This document shows, piece after piece, positions 12,601 to 26,700 of a DNA stretch of 64,000 bases. The first letter of the stretch is position 1. Every line of letters starts with the position of its first letter. This stretch comes from Plazaster borealis (lineage: Eukaryota; Echinodermata; Asteroidea; Forcipulatida; Labidiasteridae). The position numbers and the translations under genes are program-made. The notes under the pieces were generated by a model, which ran no database searches, was not told the DNA's origin, and saw nothing but the letters and a program-made list of their open reading frames with translations. The stretch is from the NCBI GenBank assembly GCA_021014325.1, contig CM037460.1, positions 22,334,544 through 22,398,543 on the forward strand, in the 5' to 3' direction.

Positions 12601-15600
12601 TAATTGCCAAAGACCAGTATCCACACTTGGTGTGACCCAACATATACATAAAATTACAAACCTGAGAAAGTTTAAGCTAAATTGTAAATCAGTCTTCGGA
12701 GTCATGAGAAAACAGTGAAAAACCCCATTATATATTATATATCACCAGTGATAAAGACTAATTGTTTTAATAATTTCCTAAAAACTACAGCATTTCAAGC
12801 AAAACTATTTCAAATGAAGTTTTCCACCATGACTATCTTTATACCATGTGGAGAGTGATGTGCAAAATTGTGAACATTTATATTTTCAACCTTACCAATG
12901 ATGTACACACCCTTAAGTAACATTTATGCATACATTTTGTGAACATAAAACATACCTGTACAATAGTTCAATACTTGAAAATATTTGCTCTCTTTTTGTG
13001 GAACGTTTAACTTTACATGTAATTGTCCCAAAAATATTTTCAGATGCAAAGTGCAATTTACATGTTTTTAATGTGGCGTTTCAATAAATTTAAATAAATA
13101 AACTTTGAGGAGCCAAGAAAATTTGTTCTTTATATCATTCATAGTGTCTGCAAACGATACGGTTTTTTCTAATCTTGTGGATTCCACACAAAAATTTGGT
13201 TTTTGAGACTGATTTGGTACACATTAATACCAGCATTTCACAAAAAAATTCATATAACAAGGGAATCAAAGTGCGGTATAGGTTTTAAACAAGATTTTTA
13301 AACAAATGGTGAGGCCTGGTTCTTGATAATTTTACCGAAACGATGTTGAGGTAAAATTATCAAGAAACAGGCCTCATCGAGTTTAAATAACTAGTTTGAA
13401 ACAGATTCAACACATTTTGATTCCCATTCATAAATACCTTTCCGTGTAAAAGTTGAGATTGAGAACAAATCTGATAGTTTATCCTCAGTTCACCTCAACT
13501 CTGCAGTGAATTTCTTTGCATGTGTCGAGTGCTGTGTAGCTACTCGCGCAAGTTTTCGAACTTGCGCGCTTAAGTTTCAAACTATCGCACGCAAGTTTCA
13601 AGCTTGCACGATTGTCCCATGGATTTTGCACGCTCCACACAATCATCTGATAGTTTAGCCTCAGCTCACCTCAACTCTGCGGTGAATTTCTTTGCATGTG
13701 TCGAGTGCTGAGTAGCTACTTGCTCAAGTTTTCGAAATTGCGCGCTTAAGTTTCAAACTATCGCAGGCAAGTTTCAAGCATGCGAGATTGGGCCGTGGAT
13801 TTTGCACGCTCCTTGCAATCATCTGCAGCAGCAGGCAATCTTTTGACTCAATAAGGTCAGGTCAGAAATTTAAATTTCTACTGGAACATTTCAAGGGGCA
13901 TCGGGGAATGGTGCAATTGCCTCCGTGATGTACTGTTTCAGGCAAGATAAGGCATGTTTTGCAAGCTTACCAGTAATGTATCACTGAATATTAAGATTCT
14001 TTTAATTGAGTGTCATGTCCAACTTTTACACGTACTGTACGTAAATTAGCCAGATGTGTAAAATCATGTTAATTAATCAAGGTTAATTACAGTACAGTAT
14101 CTGTACCACAACATGGCAGCTAAAAAGAATGTTGACGGACCACTGTCAATTAGTTTTATACAAAAACATAAACGCAACCTACATTGTACATAAACAACTT
14201 GTGAATACATACATTTTGTACACCACACAAAAGCAGGCCATCTGATGAAAAATAACCCCTGCATTTTTACATTCATGAAGAAATAATGTAAACACAGTAC
14301 ACAATGTACAGCATTTTATACATTACACTAGTTTGGAGACCCCCAAAAAACAAATTGTCAGAAAGTAGTACAACACACTTTCAACAAACTCTGCGCCAAG
14401 GAAACTTTTGTGTACAGTGTAACATTAGGCATGAAATTGGTCCTGCATGCTGTATGGGTTCATGTAAAACATCAGACAAAACGTGGACAATTGGGTTTGC
14501 AATGTGGGGTGCATGCAGAGATTTAAAGCTTTCAACAAAGTGCATAAAAGGGCAGTTCATTGTACACGAGTACAAGAATGACACCAAATGCATTTAAAGG
14601 GAACTGTCGTTAATAACAGAGCTGGAATTACACGAAGGCCATGGCCTCTGTTGCCCATGGTCTTGGCCTTGGTGCCCTGTCAAATGTTCAACATAGATGT
14701 TAAGATTTTCCAATGGAAGTGCACATTGCAAAATGAAAAATGGCCTCGCCCTCTCAAAGATGAAATTCCAGGCCTGTAATAATACTGAGGCAAAATTCTA
14801 TAGACCTTTATCATGCTGCAACCATCTTGGTCATGTTCCCTGTATCCAATAACAGTAATGGATGCTAATATCCATCGTCACAAAAAGGAACCAGACTATT
14901 TCTCCTTTCAGCCTCAGTTTGGTTACATTGAGTAGAATGGAAGAAAAAACAAGATGGCCGCACCATGATAAAGGTCTATACTTCCAAGTTCTGAAGTGAA
15001 AATAAACGATAGACCTTTAAGAAAGACGATGATAATGACACTCCAGCTACTACCAAATTAACCAGGATACGTACAGATTCCAACTGACATCATTCCCTTG
15101 AAAATAATGTGTTTTAGTAAATGATCAGATTAGAAAAATTTTCTTAAATTTCATTCTGAGTAAACAGGGTTACTTTACAAACTTTCTGTACATATTTGTA
15201 CACAATGTGATAGTGATGGAGCCATTCATTTATGTAAAGTTAGAGGCAAAAGTTGAGTAAATTTGACTACGAACCATCTGACTTTGATCGTACACCTGAA
15301 GTCAAGGTGTGTCAGGTCTGGAATTCATCTGTGACAATGGCAAGGCCATTTTAACTCTTTCATATCACCGACCGGTCGCTAGGTTTAAAGACACTAGACA
15401 CCTTTGGTAATTGTCAAAGACCAGTCTTCTCACTTGGTGTATCTCAACATATGCATAAAATAACAAACCTGTGAAAATTTGAGCTCAATTGGTCGTCGAA
15501 GTTGCGAGATAATAATGGAAGAAAAAACACCCTTGTCACACGAAGTTGTGTGCTTTCAGATGCTTGATTTCGAGACCTCATGCGTGAGGTCTCGAAATGA

Positions 15601-18600
15601 ATTCAAATATTTCACTGAGAAATTACTTTTTTCTCAAAAACGACGTTACTTCAGAGGGAGCCGTTTCTCACAATGTTTTATACTATCAACAGCTCTCCAT
15701 TGATTGTTACCAAGTAAGTTTTTATGCTAACAATTTTTTTGAGTAATTAATTACCAATAGTGTCCAGTGCCTATAAATCCCTTCAGAAAAAACAGTTGTA
15801 AAACAAAAAATAAAGATCGCACGACCACACAGTTTTCAGAATCGGAAAGAGGACTCTTGAGGGTGCTATTGTGACCTGTTTTTTGGGAGGTCGCCATTTG
15901 CAAAAAAAAACGAGTAAACAATTAATGTTTCCATATGATCAACTTATCACTAAAATAATGGTGCATGAAAGGGTTAAAAATGGAAAATCATAAAGTCTAA
16001 TGGGGAACTTTTGAAGGGACACCAAGACCAAGACCAGTGCAACGGAGGCCATGGCCTCCGTGTAAATCCAGGTCTGCTGCTGTGTGGTTGAACCCTGTAT
16101 ATTCAATAATGGTTAGTTGATTCTGTAACTTTCCTTCGGGGCACGGTCCCTTCACTGGTGCCCAATCCCTGTCTCATCTGAAACCGTGGCAAAAGAGCCG
16201 TGGGGACCGTGGCCTAATATTTTTGTCTTGAGCCATTGGCGTGCAATGAAATGAACATGAGCATTGGTTAATTGCAATGATGCGCTAGTCAACCATTAGT
16301 AAATTAACCGACAGACTTGCACTATGATTTAAAACATTGCACGCTACGCTGTGTTTAATAACCACAGGGGGTTTAACAGCCTCAAACGCTAAATCAAAAG
16401 TACTGGTTTTCAAAACAAACAAAAAATGTTCATTCACAAATATGTTCGGTCTTAATTCAACCAAATAAACTTGGACCAATGAGTTGAATTTGGCATCAGG
16501 CATGAAGGTACATGTACATTGTAAGTAAAAAAATGTGCGTTAACTCTTTCATAGTTTCACGCTAGCGACCGGTTTAGGTCCCTTCAAAAAAATAGTTGTA
16601 AAATGAAAAATAAAGATCGCACAGCCACACAGTTTTCAGAATGGAAAAAAGGACTCTTGAATGTGCTATTACGACCTGTTTTTTGGAGGTCGCCATTTTC
16701 AAAAAAAAAAGTAAACAGTTAATGTGTCCATATGATTAATTTATCACTAAGATAAAAGGTTAAAAAAAACTGTGCATACCCACTGGAGGGCAATTTGGGT
16801 GTGTGATGTGAACCAAAAGCTGTGGCCAGTACAACACAAAGGGACCTCCCTAAGTCCAGAGATTGTATTTTTAGTGTTGTGACTGCACTGAGACAAAGGA
16901 TATGAGGTTCCAGATTATGACTCACGTGTCTCAGCTGTGTCTATTTGTGGGTGCCACTCAGTGGTCCACATTCTGAACATACTGTACTACTATTACTAAG
17001 TACACTGACTGTATCACTGTTTTTAGCTAGGTGTACGGTTAAAGGGATTTTACACAGGGGAAGTGTATACACAGACTGTGTACAGATTGTAGTTTTCAAG
17101 AAATTCTTTTTAAACTTTCCCATGGTTCTCCCCATGCACAAGCTAGCGTATCGAGCCGATATGCGCGACTTGCGTGCCGATACGCGCAAATTTCGGCCGA
17201 TACGCAATTTTTCATTTTATTTTTTTTATTCACAAAAAACATCAAGAGAAAACCATATAGAATGTTCCAGATTGCACAGTAGGGCTTTGAAAACCAAGAT
17301 AAACACCAAGTAGAAAATATTCAGAAGTCCTTGCTCTATGTTTCAATTCAGCGTGCTATCATCCTCAAATTTGGGTCCAGAATGCCCCACATTTGGGTCA
17401 AGAATGCCCCACAGTTTTGAAGAAAAAAACCTGAGGAGAACCCTGTTTCCATTTAAAACTCCATTATACACAAGTTCGCTTGAGAACCCTGCATGCACAT
17501 TTTATAACTCTAACAGGGTTTGCCCTTAACTTTTTCTGAAACTAGCCAGCAGGACCAGTTAGCTTTTCATTTCACTGGTCAGTCAGCTTCTGCACTTAAT
17601 TCATATTAGGGATGCTTTTAAACACTGAACTATCCAGCCGGATCACTTGGAGTGAATTTTGACTGGTCCTTTTATAGGTGTTTTAAATGGCATTTGGCCA
17701 GCGGACCACTGCGTATAACATTGTACATGTACAGTACATGTACATGCACGTAGTACCTGATGTTCACATACAAGGTTCAGGGTCAGTGCAAGGCGAACTT
17801 GTACAATCAATACACGCACACACTGACTGTGTGCATTTATAATATAAAGATACAATCAGCACTAATTTGTGCATTATAGAATACATGTACAATGTGAAAT
17901 ACATTGAGTACAGTAGGTCTGATAAAAATGGTAAACCTTTGGTCTGGTCCAACACTTGGTCAACATTTACACGTTGGATTATTTTCATGAATTCTTAAAC
18001 AGTGTTATAGGCGAATTCACAGAGCACTGACCTTGTGTACATTAGTACTATGTACGCCAACACTTGATGTGGACTACAAAATCTATTTACATGTAAATCC
18101 CTGGCTATTTGGCTATACATGATAAGAAATTAATTAATGCATCAGGGCTCGAATTTAGGGGGAAAAGTCAACAAGACCGCAGGACCAGAATTGATTTTAC
18201 AAGACCAGAATCTAGCGAGAAAGAACTTTCTACACAGTTTAACATGTATTTTATGTAAACTGTTTTTATCCGAACAAGCACTAAGAAAATATCTCATTTG
18301 TGTAATTGTCTTATTGGTATTAACTTAACATAAGTATGTTAAGTTGATACTCAACACAATTTGAATCTCGAGTTCTTCTTTATCACACAATAAGGTACAT
18401 GTACTTTAGGGTTTTAGTCAATTGAAAAACACATGACCACAAGGGCCACAATTTCATAGAGCTGCTTAAGCACCACAAGTAGCTAAGCACAACAAAATTA
18501 TGCTTACCAGAACAGGGTTACCAGCCAAAATACCTTGTCACGTGTACAATTTGTGACTGGCATCCTGCTCATTTCTGCTAAGCAGAAAGTTGTGTTAAGC

Positions 18601-20702
18601 AATATTTTCTGCTTAAGCAGCTCTATGAAATTAGGCCTCGACTTGCCCAGTCCCAGTTTACTGGCCCGAGGCTAAAATCACTGGCCTCGGGCCTTCGGTC
18701 CAGTGTTAATGTAAGAAGTAAAATTACTAGTACAATGTATTGCTCCCTAATTATGCATATTGTCAGGAACATATGGCAGTCACAATACGGTACTGTCCAG
18801 TGTATGTAAAAAGAAGTAAGACTACCAAAATTTAAATGAAGGCAATGTTATCTTGTTTTTTTTTCTTTGGTTGGTGATGATCCTGTTTGGTTCGTTGTCA
18901 CAATCTTGTGACACCAACTGTCACAATGTACATGTATTACTAAACAATTTCACCAGACGTTGGAAATGAAATTTGGTTCTCAGCCTTAAGCCCTGTTCAT
19001 ACTTCCGAATGCGAAGCGAATTTGATGTCACAATTCTGTTATCGCTGCGCACAGCTCAACTCTTGCGAATTGTTCATTGCGAATTTGTGACCTCAAATTC
19101 GCATTGCATTCGCATTCCCAGGAAGTATGTACCGGGCTTTAATCACGCAAATACAACAAGAAATCTGTGCATGGCGACCTCATACACATAGTCAAGCTTG
19201 TCTTCAAGAAGCTCCCCTAAACACAAAATACAAACATTGTCGCCCCCACCCACCCCCCCCCCCCACCCCCGAGTTTTACTTGGCTCCAGGATCAATTCCC
19301 ATCAATAATGACCATTGTCTCAGCTCCCGTCTCACTATTTATCCATGAAGGCAACTTATTAACGGATTGTTGATGATAGAAACGTTTCCTTACCCATCAC
19401 GTCCTTTACTGATGATAGTCACTTCAAAGTAATAGATCCCTGTGGACGCTGGTATTGGGTGCGCTGTCGTCACCGACGCCGCATCTTTGTGGGTTTTACC
19501 TACGCCTGGAAATAAGAAAAGATTTGAAGAAAAAAAATGGGAAAAAAGACAGAGATTGAGATCCATGAATACAAAACATATGAATTTTTTAAAATTTAAT
19601 AAATTAATGATAAAGAATGAGATACAATTTGAGATCTATAAACGAAGGAAAAGAAAGAAGAAAAAAGCTGAATTGAGATGCCTCGGGTCGATTTCACAAA
19701 GCACTAAGATTCATCTTGAGTTGTATTGTGACATCACACTTAGCTTAGCAATTAAGATTGATTTGCACTTAAGATCAATCTTAAACATGTATTTTCTGTA
19801 TTTTCACCAGCACTAGTCGCTCATTGAACTATGGATCACCGATGATCAGAAAACAACCAGCAACACATATTTTGTTTTTTATTAATTGAATATTTGGAGA
19901 AACTAAGAATTATAAAATGATATAAATATTGATTTTGAAAATTAAACCCTCATGTCACACTTTGTGCCCAAACTTCATGCCTCAACTTGAATGTGTCATA
20001 GTTTTATTGACCAGCTTTACTTTTTTTTATTTGGTTAACTTTCTGCTGTTGTTGTTTTTAGTTTTTCTCATTGCTTTATTTTATTATATGAGATTTGTTT
20101 TATGTAAATACATGTTTACTTTTTACATATTTGAAAATATTTATCCATCTTTTTTGTTAAACTTATATTTATTTTATTGTCTATTTGCTCCTCTTAATTT
20201 GCTCCTCTTAATTTGCTCCTCTTTTAAAAGGCACTGGTCACGTTTGGTAATTGTCAAAGACCAGTATTCTCACTTGGTGTATCCCAACATATGCATAACC
20301 AAACAAGCCTGTGAAAATTTGGGCTCAATTGGTTATCAAAGTTGCAAGAAAATGATGAAAGAAAAACACCCTTGCTGTACAAATTTGTGTGCTTTCAGAT
20401 GCCTGAAAAAGGCTTTTAATATTTTAGTAAGAAATTACCTCTTTCTCAAAAACTACGTTACTTCAGAGGGAGTCGTTTCTCACAATGTTTTATACTATCA
20501 ACAGCTCTCCGCTGCTTGTTACCAAATAAGTTTTTATGCTATACTTTTCGAGTAATTACCAAACGTGTACAGTGCCTTTAATTTACATTTTTTATTCTGA
20601 ATGTTTCTTTTTCTCTGTGTTTTGTTATACTCAGGGCCCTGTGGGAGACTACATTGTTTGTGAACTGGTTACCCTGATCAAAGATAAGAAATAGATAAAT
20701 AA

Positions 20703-20733
<31 letters not shown>

Positions 20734-23700
20734 ATGCATTGACTGGTATACACATTACATGTAGTTATTTTATTTACAAACTTTAAACTTGTTTTGCTTG
20801 GAAAGCATTACGTACGTGATGTATAAAATTCATTGTTCTTCAATCAACCCTGACCTCAGTATTTTTCGCTGGGTTTTGAAGAGACAACAGGAACCAATTT
20901 TGAAGAGTTGCTTGTCAGTAGAAAATATCACTCAACAATATTTATTGTTTGCATTTTTATGAGAGAATAATAAAATGAGAAGGATACCGGTCACAGATGT
21001 GACATGGTCTGGTAACCTTATTTTGGTTACCAGGTACATGTATACAAAAAAGTAGCTACAATGTAATACATGTATTGATAAACTAGAATACATTTCTAGT
21101 TATTAACATGTTGTAGCTACATGTACTTGTTGTGCTTTAAAACCAGTGCTACTGTGCAAATGTGTATCAGTAGTTGCTCTATGGTTGGACTGGGCCAGGT
21201 TCATGAGGCCATGTAACAAATAAATTATGTTTCTCCACCAGACTTTTTCGAAAAAGGAAAGAGGGTTGTTGTCACTTATTTTTCAATTTGATGTATTTTA
21301 TTATTTTTTCCCCCATAAGGGCCGCCAAGTTGCCCTAACCCCTAGTTTTCAACAAATTGATCTGTACATGTATAATGATCAAAGTAATATACTGTATGGC
21401 CAAGTAAAAAACAAAAAATGTTTTCAAAAAGAGGAGGATGAGGGCCTTTTTATTTATTTATTTTTTTTTCCCAAGGAGGAAAGCCAAACTAAAAATGTGA
21501 TGGCTTTGTGTGTGGAACTTAGAAGTCTAAAAAACATGTACATGTATGGGTAACTTAAATCAATCATCCAAAGAATGGTACCAAGATGAAGCGAAAATAT
21601 ATTTTCTATACAAAAATACAAAAAAGGCTAAGGCCAGGGACGATCAACTGATGTTTTTTTTTACTTGGCCAAAAATGACTTTTTAAGTGTCAAATGAAAC
21701 AGCTGATAGTTATGTTGATGAATACCCTTAAAAAACATTATTTAATTGTATCATTATTATTTTTGTTTAATAACTAATAACTAAAAAAGGAGACAGTGTC
21801 CAAACAGGAAGGCAGCAGGGACGAGAAACATGGATTTGTTGTTATATGGCCTATGTAAATAATGATACATGTTTTGAAACTGTACTTGATACAAAAGTAC
21901 ATGCCCTCCTTGTGGTATAGGCCTATATAATCTAATTATAAATGTACACAGTGACCTGGTGAAGGCCAATTAATTGTGTCTGTTCTTTTATCTCTATAAA
22001 AAAAGGTGTGTCCGTAAACATGTCAACAGTGTGTACTATCATAATTGTTGAGTGTTCATATTTCCAGGAAAGCATTTACACTGAACAATGTCTCCTGAAC
22101 TCAGGTATGATACTGTGCTTCTCCAAGGAAACGGCCTCCGTGCCTCTGGCAACTGCCTTGGTACCCTTGGAATTTATAAATCGTGGTTCTCCCCATGCAC
22201 AAGCCAGCGTATCGGGCCGATCCGCCTATTAGCGGGCGGATACGCGCACATTTTGGCTATGCACACACACAAAATGTTTTTTAAAAAAATTATAATTTCA
22301 CACAAAAAACATCAAGAGAAAACCATAGAATGCTCCAGATTGCACAGTAGTAGGGCTTTCAAGTAGAAAACATTCTGAAGACCTTGTTTCAATTCAGCGT
22401 GCTTCGGCTAAACATCCAAAAATTTGTGTCCAGAGTGCCTCACAGTTTTGAAAAAATCTGGGGAGAACCCTGTAAATTTATATACATGCCCTTTCCTAAG
22501 TAAAAACTGTCTCACCCTTACAACAATGAAGCATCGAGCCTGTAAACTTACTGTACAACATAGTGTACATGTACACATGCACATATGTACATCATACTGA
22601 TAAAAAATGTCTGTTATAGATTGGTAAATACTCCAAAAATTAATGACCATAAAATCTTACTTGGTGAGAAGCACTGCAGCTGTTCAGAGAAGATTCCCTT
22701 TGAAGTAATAGGGTTTGGATAATTTTTCACCCCAAAACATTTGTCATGCATGAATTGTTTCTCAGATTTTAGGGGGTTGGTGTCCATTCGCGAATGCTGC
22801 AGCCCAAAATGCGGTTGGCATCCACTGTCACCTCGCTAAACGTGGATTGATTTGACGTTCGTGTGAAAATACCGTGAAAGTTTTTTTCTGTTTCTCAGCA
22901 AGTAGACACTGTAATATTCTGTTATCGTGAAACTTTCACATGTGACTTTTACTGTATCTTTCTTTATAGTTTTGATTTATAAACCAGTATTACGTTGACA
23001 AAAACCAATCTATGACCCTACCTTTAACTGACAAAATGAGGGCGGATACACGTAAATAACAGGGTTCTTGCCAAGTCCAGGTCCAATACATCACAAAGGC
23101 AATGAAAGCAATTACCTCCATGCCCCTGGTCTTGCCTTTGTACTGTACATAATACAAATCTATGTACATGTAGGCCTACATGTATCCTTTGGAATGTTTC
23201 AGTAGAAATTGAAATTTCCTTCAAAGAGGTGCATTTTTGTACAGAAAACTGCCTTGCCATGAAAACAGAGAAGTATCGGGCCTGCAAGACCAAAATTTAT
23301 GGTGGTGTGGGTGGGGGGGGGTTGTAATGTTGTTTACATCTAGGTTATATTACATAACAGTACGTATGTACATGTATTTTGCTTAAATGAATGCTCCAAA
23401 CATATAAACTGTACATACCATATAAGGCATTTATATAGCGCCACTACATCAACAACAAATCGCATTAGATTGGGTACCAATAATTTTTGATACACTTCTT
23501 GAATTTGCACAATCAGTCAGATTCTCTGATGGAGATAGTGAGTGCATTCCAGGTTTGGCGAGCAAAATGAGAAAGAGGTGCGACTTGATGCAGATGTTGA
23601 GAAGCTTGACAGAGTTTGGTTCCATGAGGCGAGTAGTGTCAGATGCTGAGCGAAGGTTTGAGCGTCCAGGCCGGTGGGGAGACAGGCAAGATGAAAAATA

Positions 23701-26700
23701 ACCAGGTGCTGTAGCGTTGAGGCATTTACAACATCCATTGTATACTGGCAAGATTTTTGGGTGCCCAAATTTGCTGGAAATTTTAAAACTGGGTGTCCAA
23801 ATTGTTCACTTAAGTTATAATACATACAAAAGACAGATAAAACAGGGTGTCCAAATTTGAAACAGGGTGTCCAAAAGACACCCAGACACCCCCCTGGCTA
23901 ACACTATCAGTGTATGTATACTGGAACATTTGATCCACAGAAATGAAACTTAAAGGGACACGTTGCCTTGGATCGGGCGAGTTGGTCTGTAAAAAGCATT
24001 TGTAACCGTTTGTTATAAAATGCATATGGTTTTGACTCCACAAAATGGCCGACCGTGTTAGTTCGCAAAGTAAAAGGAAAACCACGCAATTTCGAGACAT
24101 ATTTGTGTGGATCATTGTATTCTACTTTTAAAACGTCTTTCTAGCCATGCATTTTATAACAAACGGATACAATCACTTTTTTTAAGACCAACTCGTCCGA
24201 TCCAAGGCAATGTGTCCCTTTAAATTGTACAAAAAATATACAGATTATTATTATGTATGAAATATTCTAATTTTAGCTCATTCCACAGTATATCTGCTGA
24301 CACAGACTACTAAGAAAAAAAGAAAACAAAGCAACGGTTTATTCTCAGACTGTAGGGCCTATAATTTGTTTAAGCAATATGGGTGATTGTCATAGTACAT
24401 TGTAATTTCAAGAAAGTTTCCATAATGACACGATACAAATATTTGGTTTGCGGTAACACCATGTGTATATATCTACTTGCTAGGTAGATTTTGTTCATTA
24501 GAGAACTTGTCTTGCTTTTTATTCTACTGATACATGAAAACATTAATAAGGGTGTGACTGATGTTATGCCCTCCTTGTGGTATTTATAATTTAATTACAA
24601 ATGTACACAGTGACCTGGGCCAATTAATTGTGTCTGTTCTTATTTATCTGTATAAAAAAGGTGTGTCCGTAAACATGTCAGCAATGTGTATCAATCATGT
24701 TGAGTGTTCATATTTCCAGGAAAGCATTTACACTGAACAATGTCTCCTGAACTCAGGCATGATACTGTCTCCAAGGAAACGGCCTTCGTGCCTCTGGCAA
24801 CTGCCTTGTTACCCTTTGAATTTATAAATCAGGATTCTCCCCATGGACAAGCCAGCGTATCGGGCCGATCCGCCGATTCGCGGGCCGAAACGCGCAAATT
24901 TTGGCCGCTATGCACACACACAAAATGTTTTTAAAAAAAATTATAACTTTACAAAAAACATCAAGAGAAAACCATAGAATGCTCCAGATTGCACAGTACT
25001 TAATAGGGCTTTTAAGTAAAAAACATTCTGAAGACCTTGTTTCAATTCAGCGTGCTTCTGCCAAACATCCAAAAATTTGTGTCCAGAATGCCTCACAGTT
25101 TTGAAAAAACCTGGGAGAACCCTGTAAATTTATAGACACGCCCTTTCCTAAGTAAAAACTGTCTCACCCTTACAACAACGAAGCATCAAGCTTGTAAACT
25201 TAAACTGTACAACATAATGTACACGGATGAAATAAAGTGAGCACAAGTTTGTGGATGCCATGACCAATAAATGCAAACTGTGCACGCAAATGGCTTCATT
25301 AGCCGAAGTATTGAGAATAAGGAAATGACATTCAAACGAAGCACAATGTAAGTGTCCTTACTTGTATGGTAATTGGTGAATACTTGTACATGTGTAGCAC
25401 TACTGCATACATGTTCGTATGTTATATAAATTATGTACATTATGTACAGGGCTTGAAATTGAAGGCAAAACCCATATGACTGCAATTGCATGACTGTATG
25501 GCTTGCAACTCAAAATATCTACTGGACCAGAATTTTGTGTACAAGACGCGCGTTGAGAAATGAGAAGAAAAAAATGGCTACATAGTTTAACAATTAAATT
25601 GTTTGAATTTGAAAAAGCACTGAGAGAAGATTTATCTCATTTGTATTTTGGTAAAGCATTCTTCAATAATCAACAGAATTATATTTATCACACTGAAGAA
25701 AGTCAACATTTGAAGACACAAACACAAGACTGCCGGACTTGTACGGTCAATGAGTTTACTGGCCCGATGCTAAAATCACTGGCCTCAGGCCTGCAGTCCA
25801 GTGCAAAAGTGGAGCCCTGATGTAGAGAACTATGAACCAAATTGCAAAAACACTACATGCATGAACCGCGTGTGCATAGTTAGTGTGCACGCAAAGTTGT
25901 CATGAATGTTTTTGCTCCAAAAAGCAGCATTTTCGGCTTAAAAAGTGCCAGCAGAGCTCGCCTGTGAAGCCACCTGCAACTCAACGAATTTCCCGGGAAA
26001 GTGCTTGTTCCGTGAGAAGCCTCTGAAGAAGCGCCGGGGAAACAATTGGCGCAGCAGCAGATGCTGTTGTCATAAATAAGTGTGAAACTATTTGCTATCT
26101 TTTATTAAAGCGATGACAACAACATCTGCAGAAAAGTACAAGTGAGGATAACTTGTAGGTTTAAATGAAACATGCAACAGAGTCATACGTGTAGTTCTCT
26201 GTTATGAACATGTATGCAGTGTTTAAGTCAAGACCAGGCAGTCCGAGACCAAGACCATGACCAAGATCGACAGTCAGAGACCAAGACCAACACCAGGAAG
26301 TCTGAGACCATGCGTGCTCAAGACCACCACCACGGAAATCTGGTCTAAAGACCAAGACCAGTCTCGAGACTACAACACTGCATGACATACGTACAGTGCA
26401 TTCTGATTTTCTACTTCCATATAAGTTTCTTTTGCTTCTAATAAAGTTATAATGGCCTTGCCCACAAAGACGTTCCAGGCTTGTTATGTTCCTTCTTCAT
26501 TTTTATATTTCCTTTTCGGTAAGAAGAGCGTTGGAAAGTAAGGATGTTAGCTATAGGTCTACGTACATTGTATTATGAGCCATTTTATTAGGCCTGTGCA
26601 TGAAATTGGCTTCTGCACACTACATTACATCAACCCTGTGCATAGATCCTGGTACTTGTACGTGGTGTACACATGAACAAACGTACAAGTATGTACAGTA

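Larger units (their letters stand above)
696..19393 (-). other. RANBP9/10 intron 2 (18.7 kb)
   Basis: Flanked by a matched donor and acceptor of RANBP9/10. No host exon recognised inside. It is a mosaic of MITEs and SINE pieces listed separately. The stretches 2780-5240, 8680-10455 and 9000-9700 hold mainly AT-rich DNA with many TACATGTA and GTACATTGTAC palindromes; I see no gene in them. The interval 3160-3545 is locally GC-richer with an Alu-sized unclassified segment but no coding signal. Confidence 0.8.

Noticed and set aside
19929..20555. 208-residue hydrophobic open frame, plus strand
   Set aside because: Its second half is an A-family MITE and its first half is T-rich DNA giving Phe/Leu runs. 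No family resemblance, no splice context.
23449..23825. Overlapping 100-residue frames that look like a conserved protein
   Set aside because: They are the frameshifted C-terminus of a LINE reverse transcriptase, repeated at 42640-42842, not a host gene.
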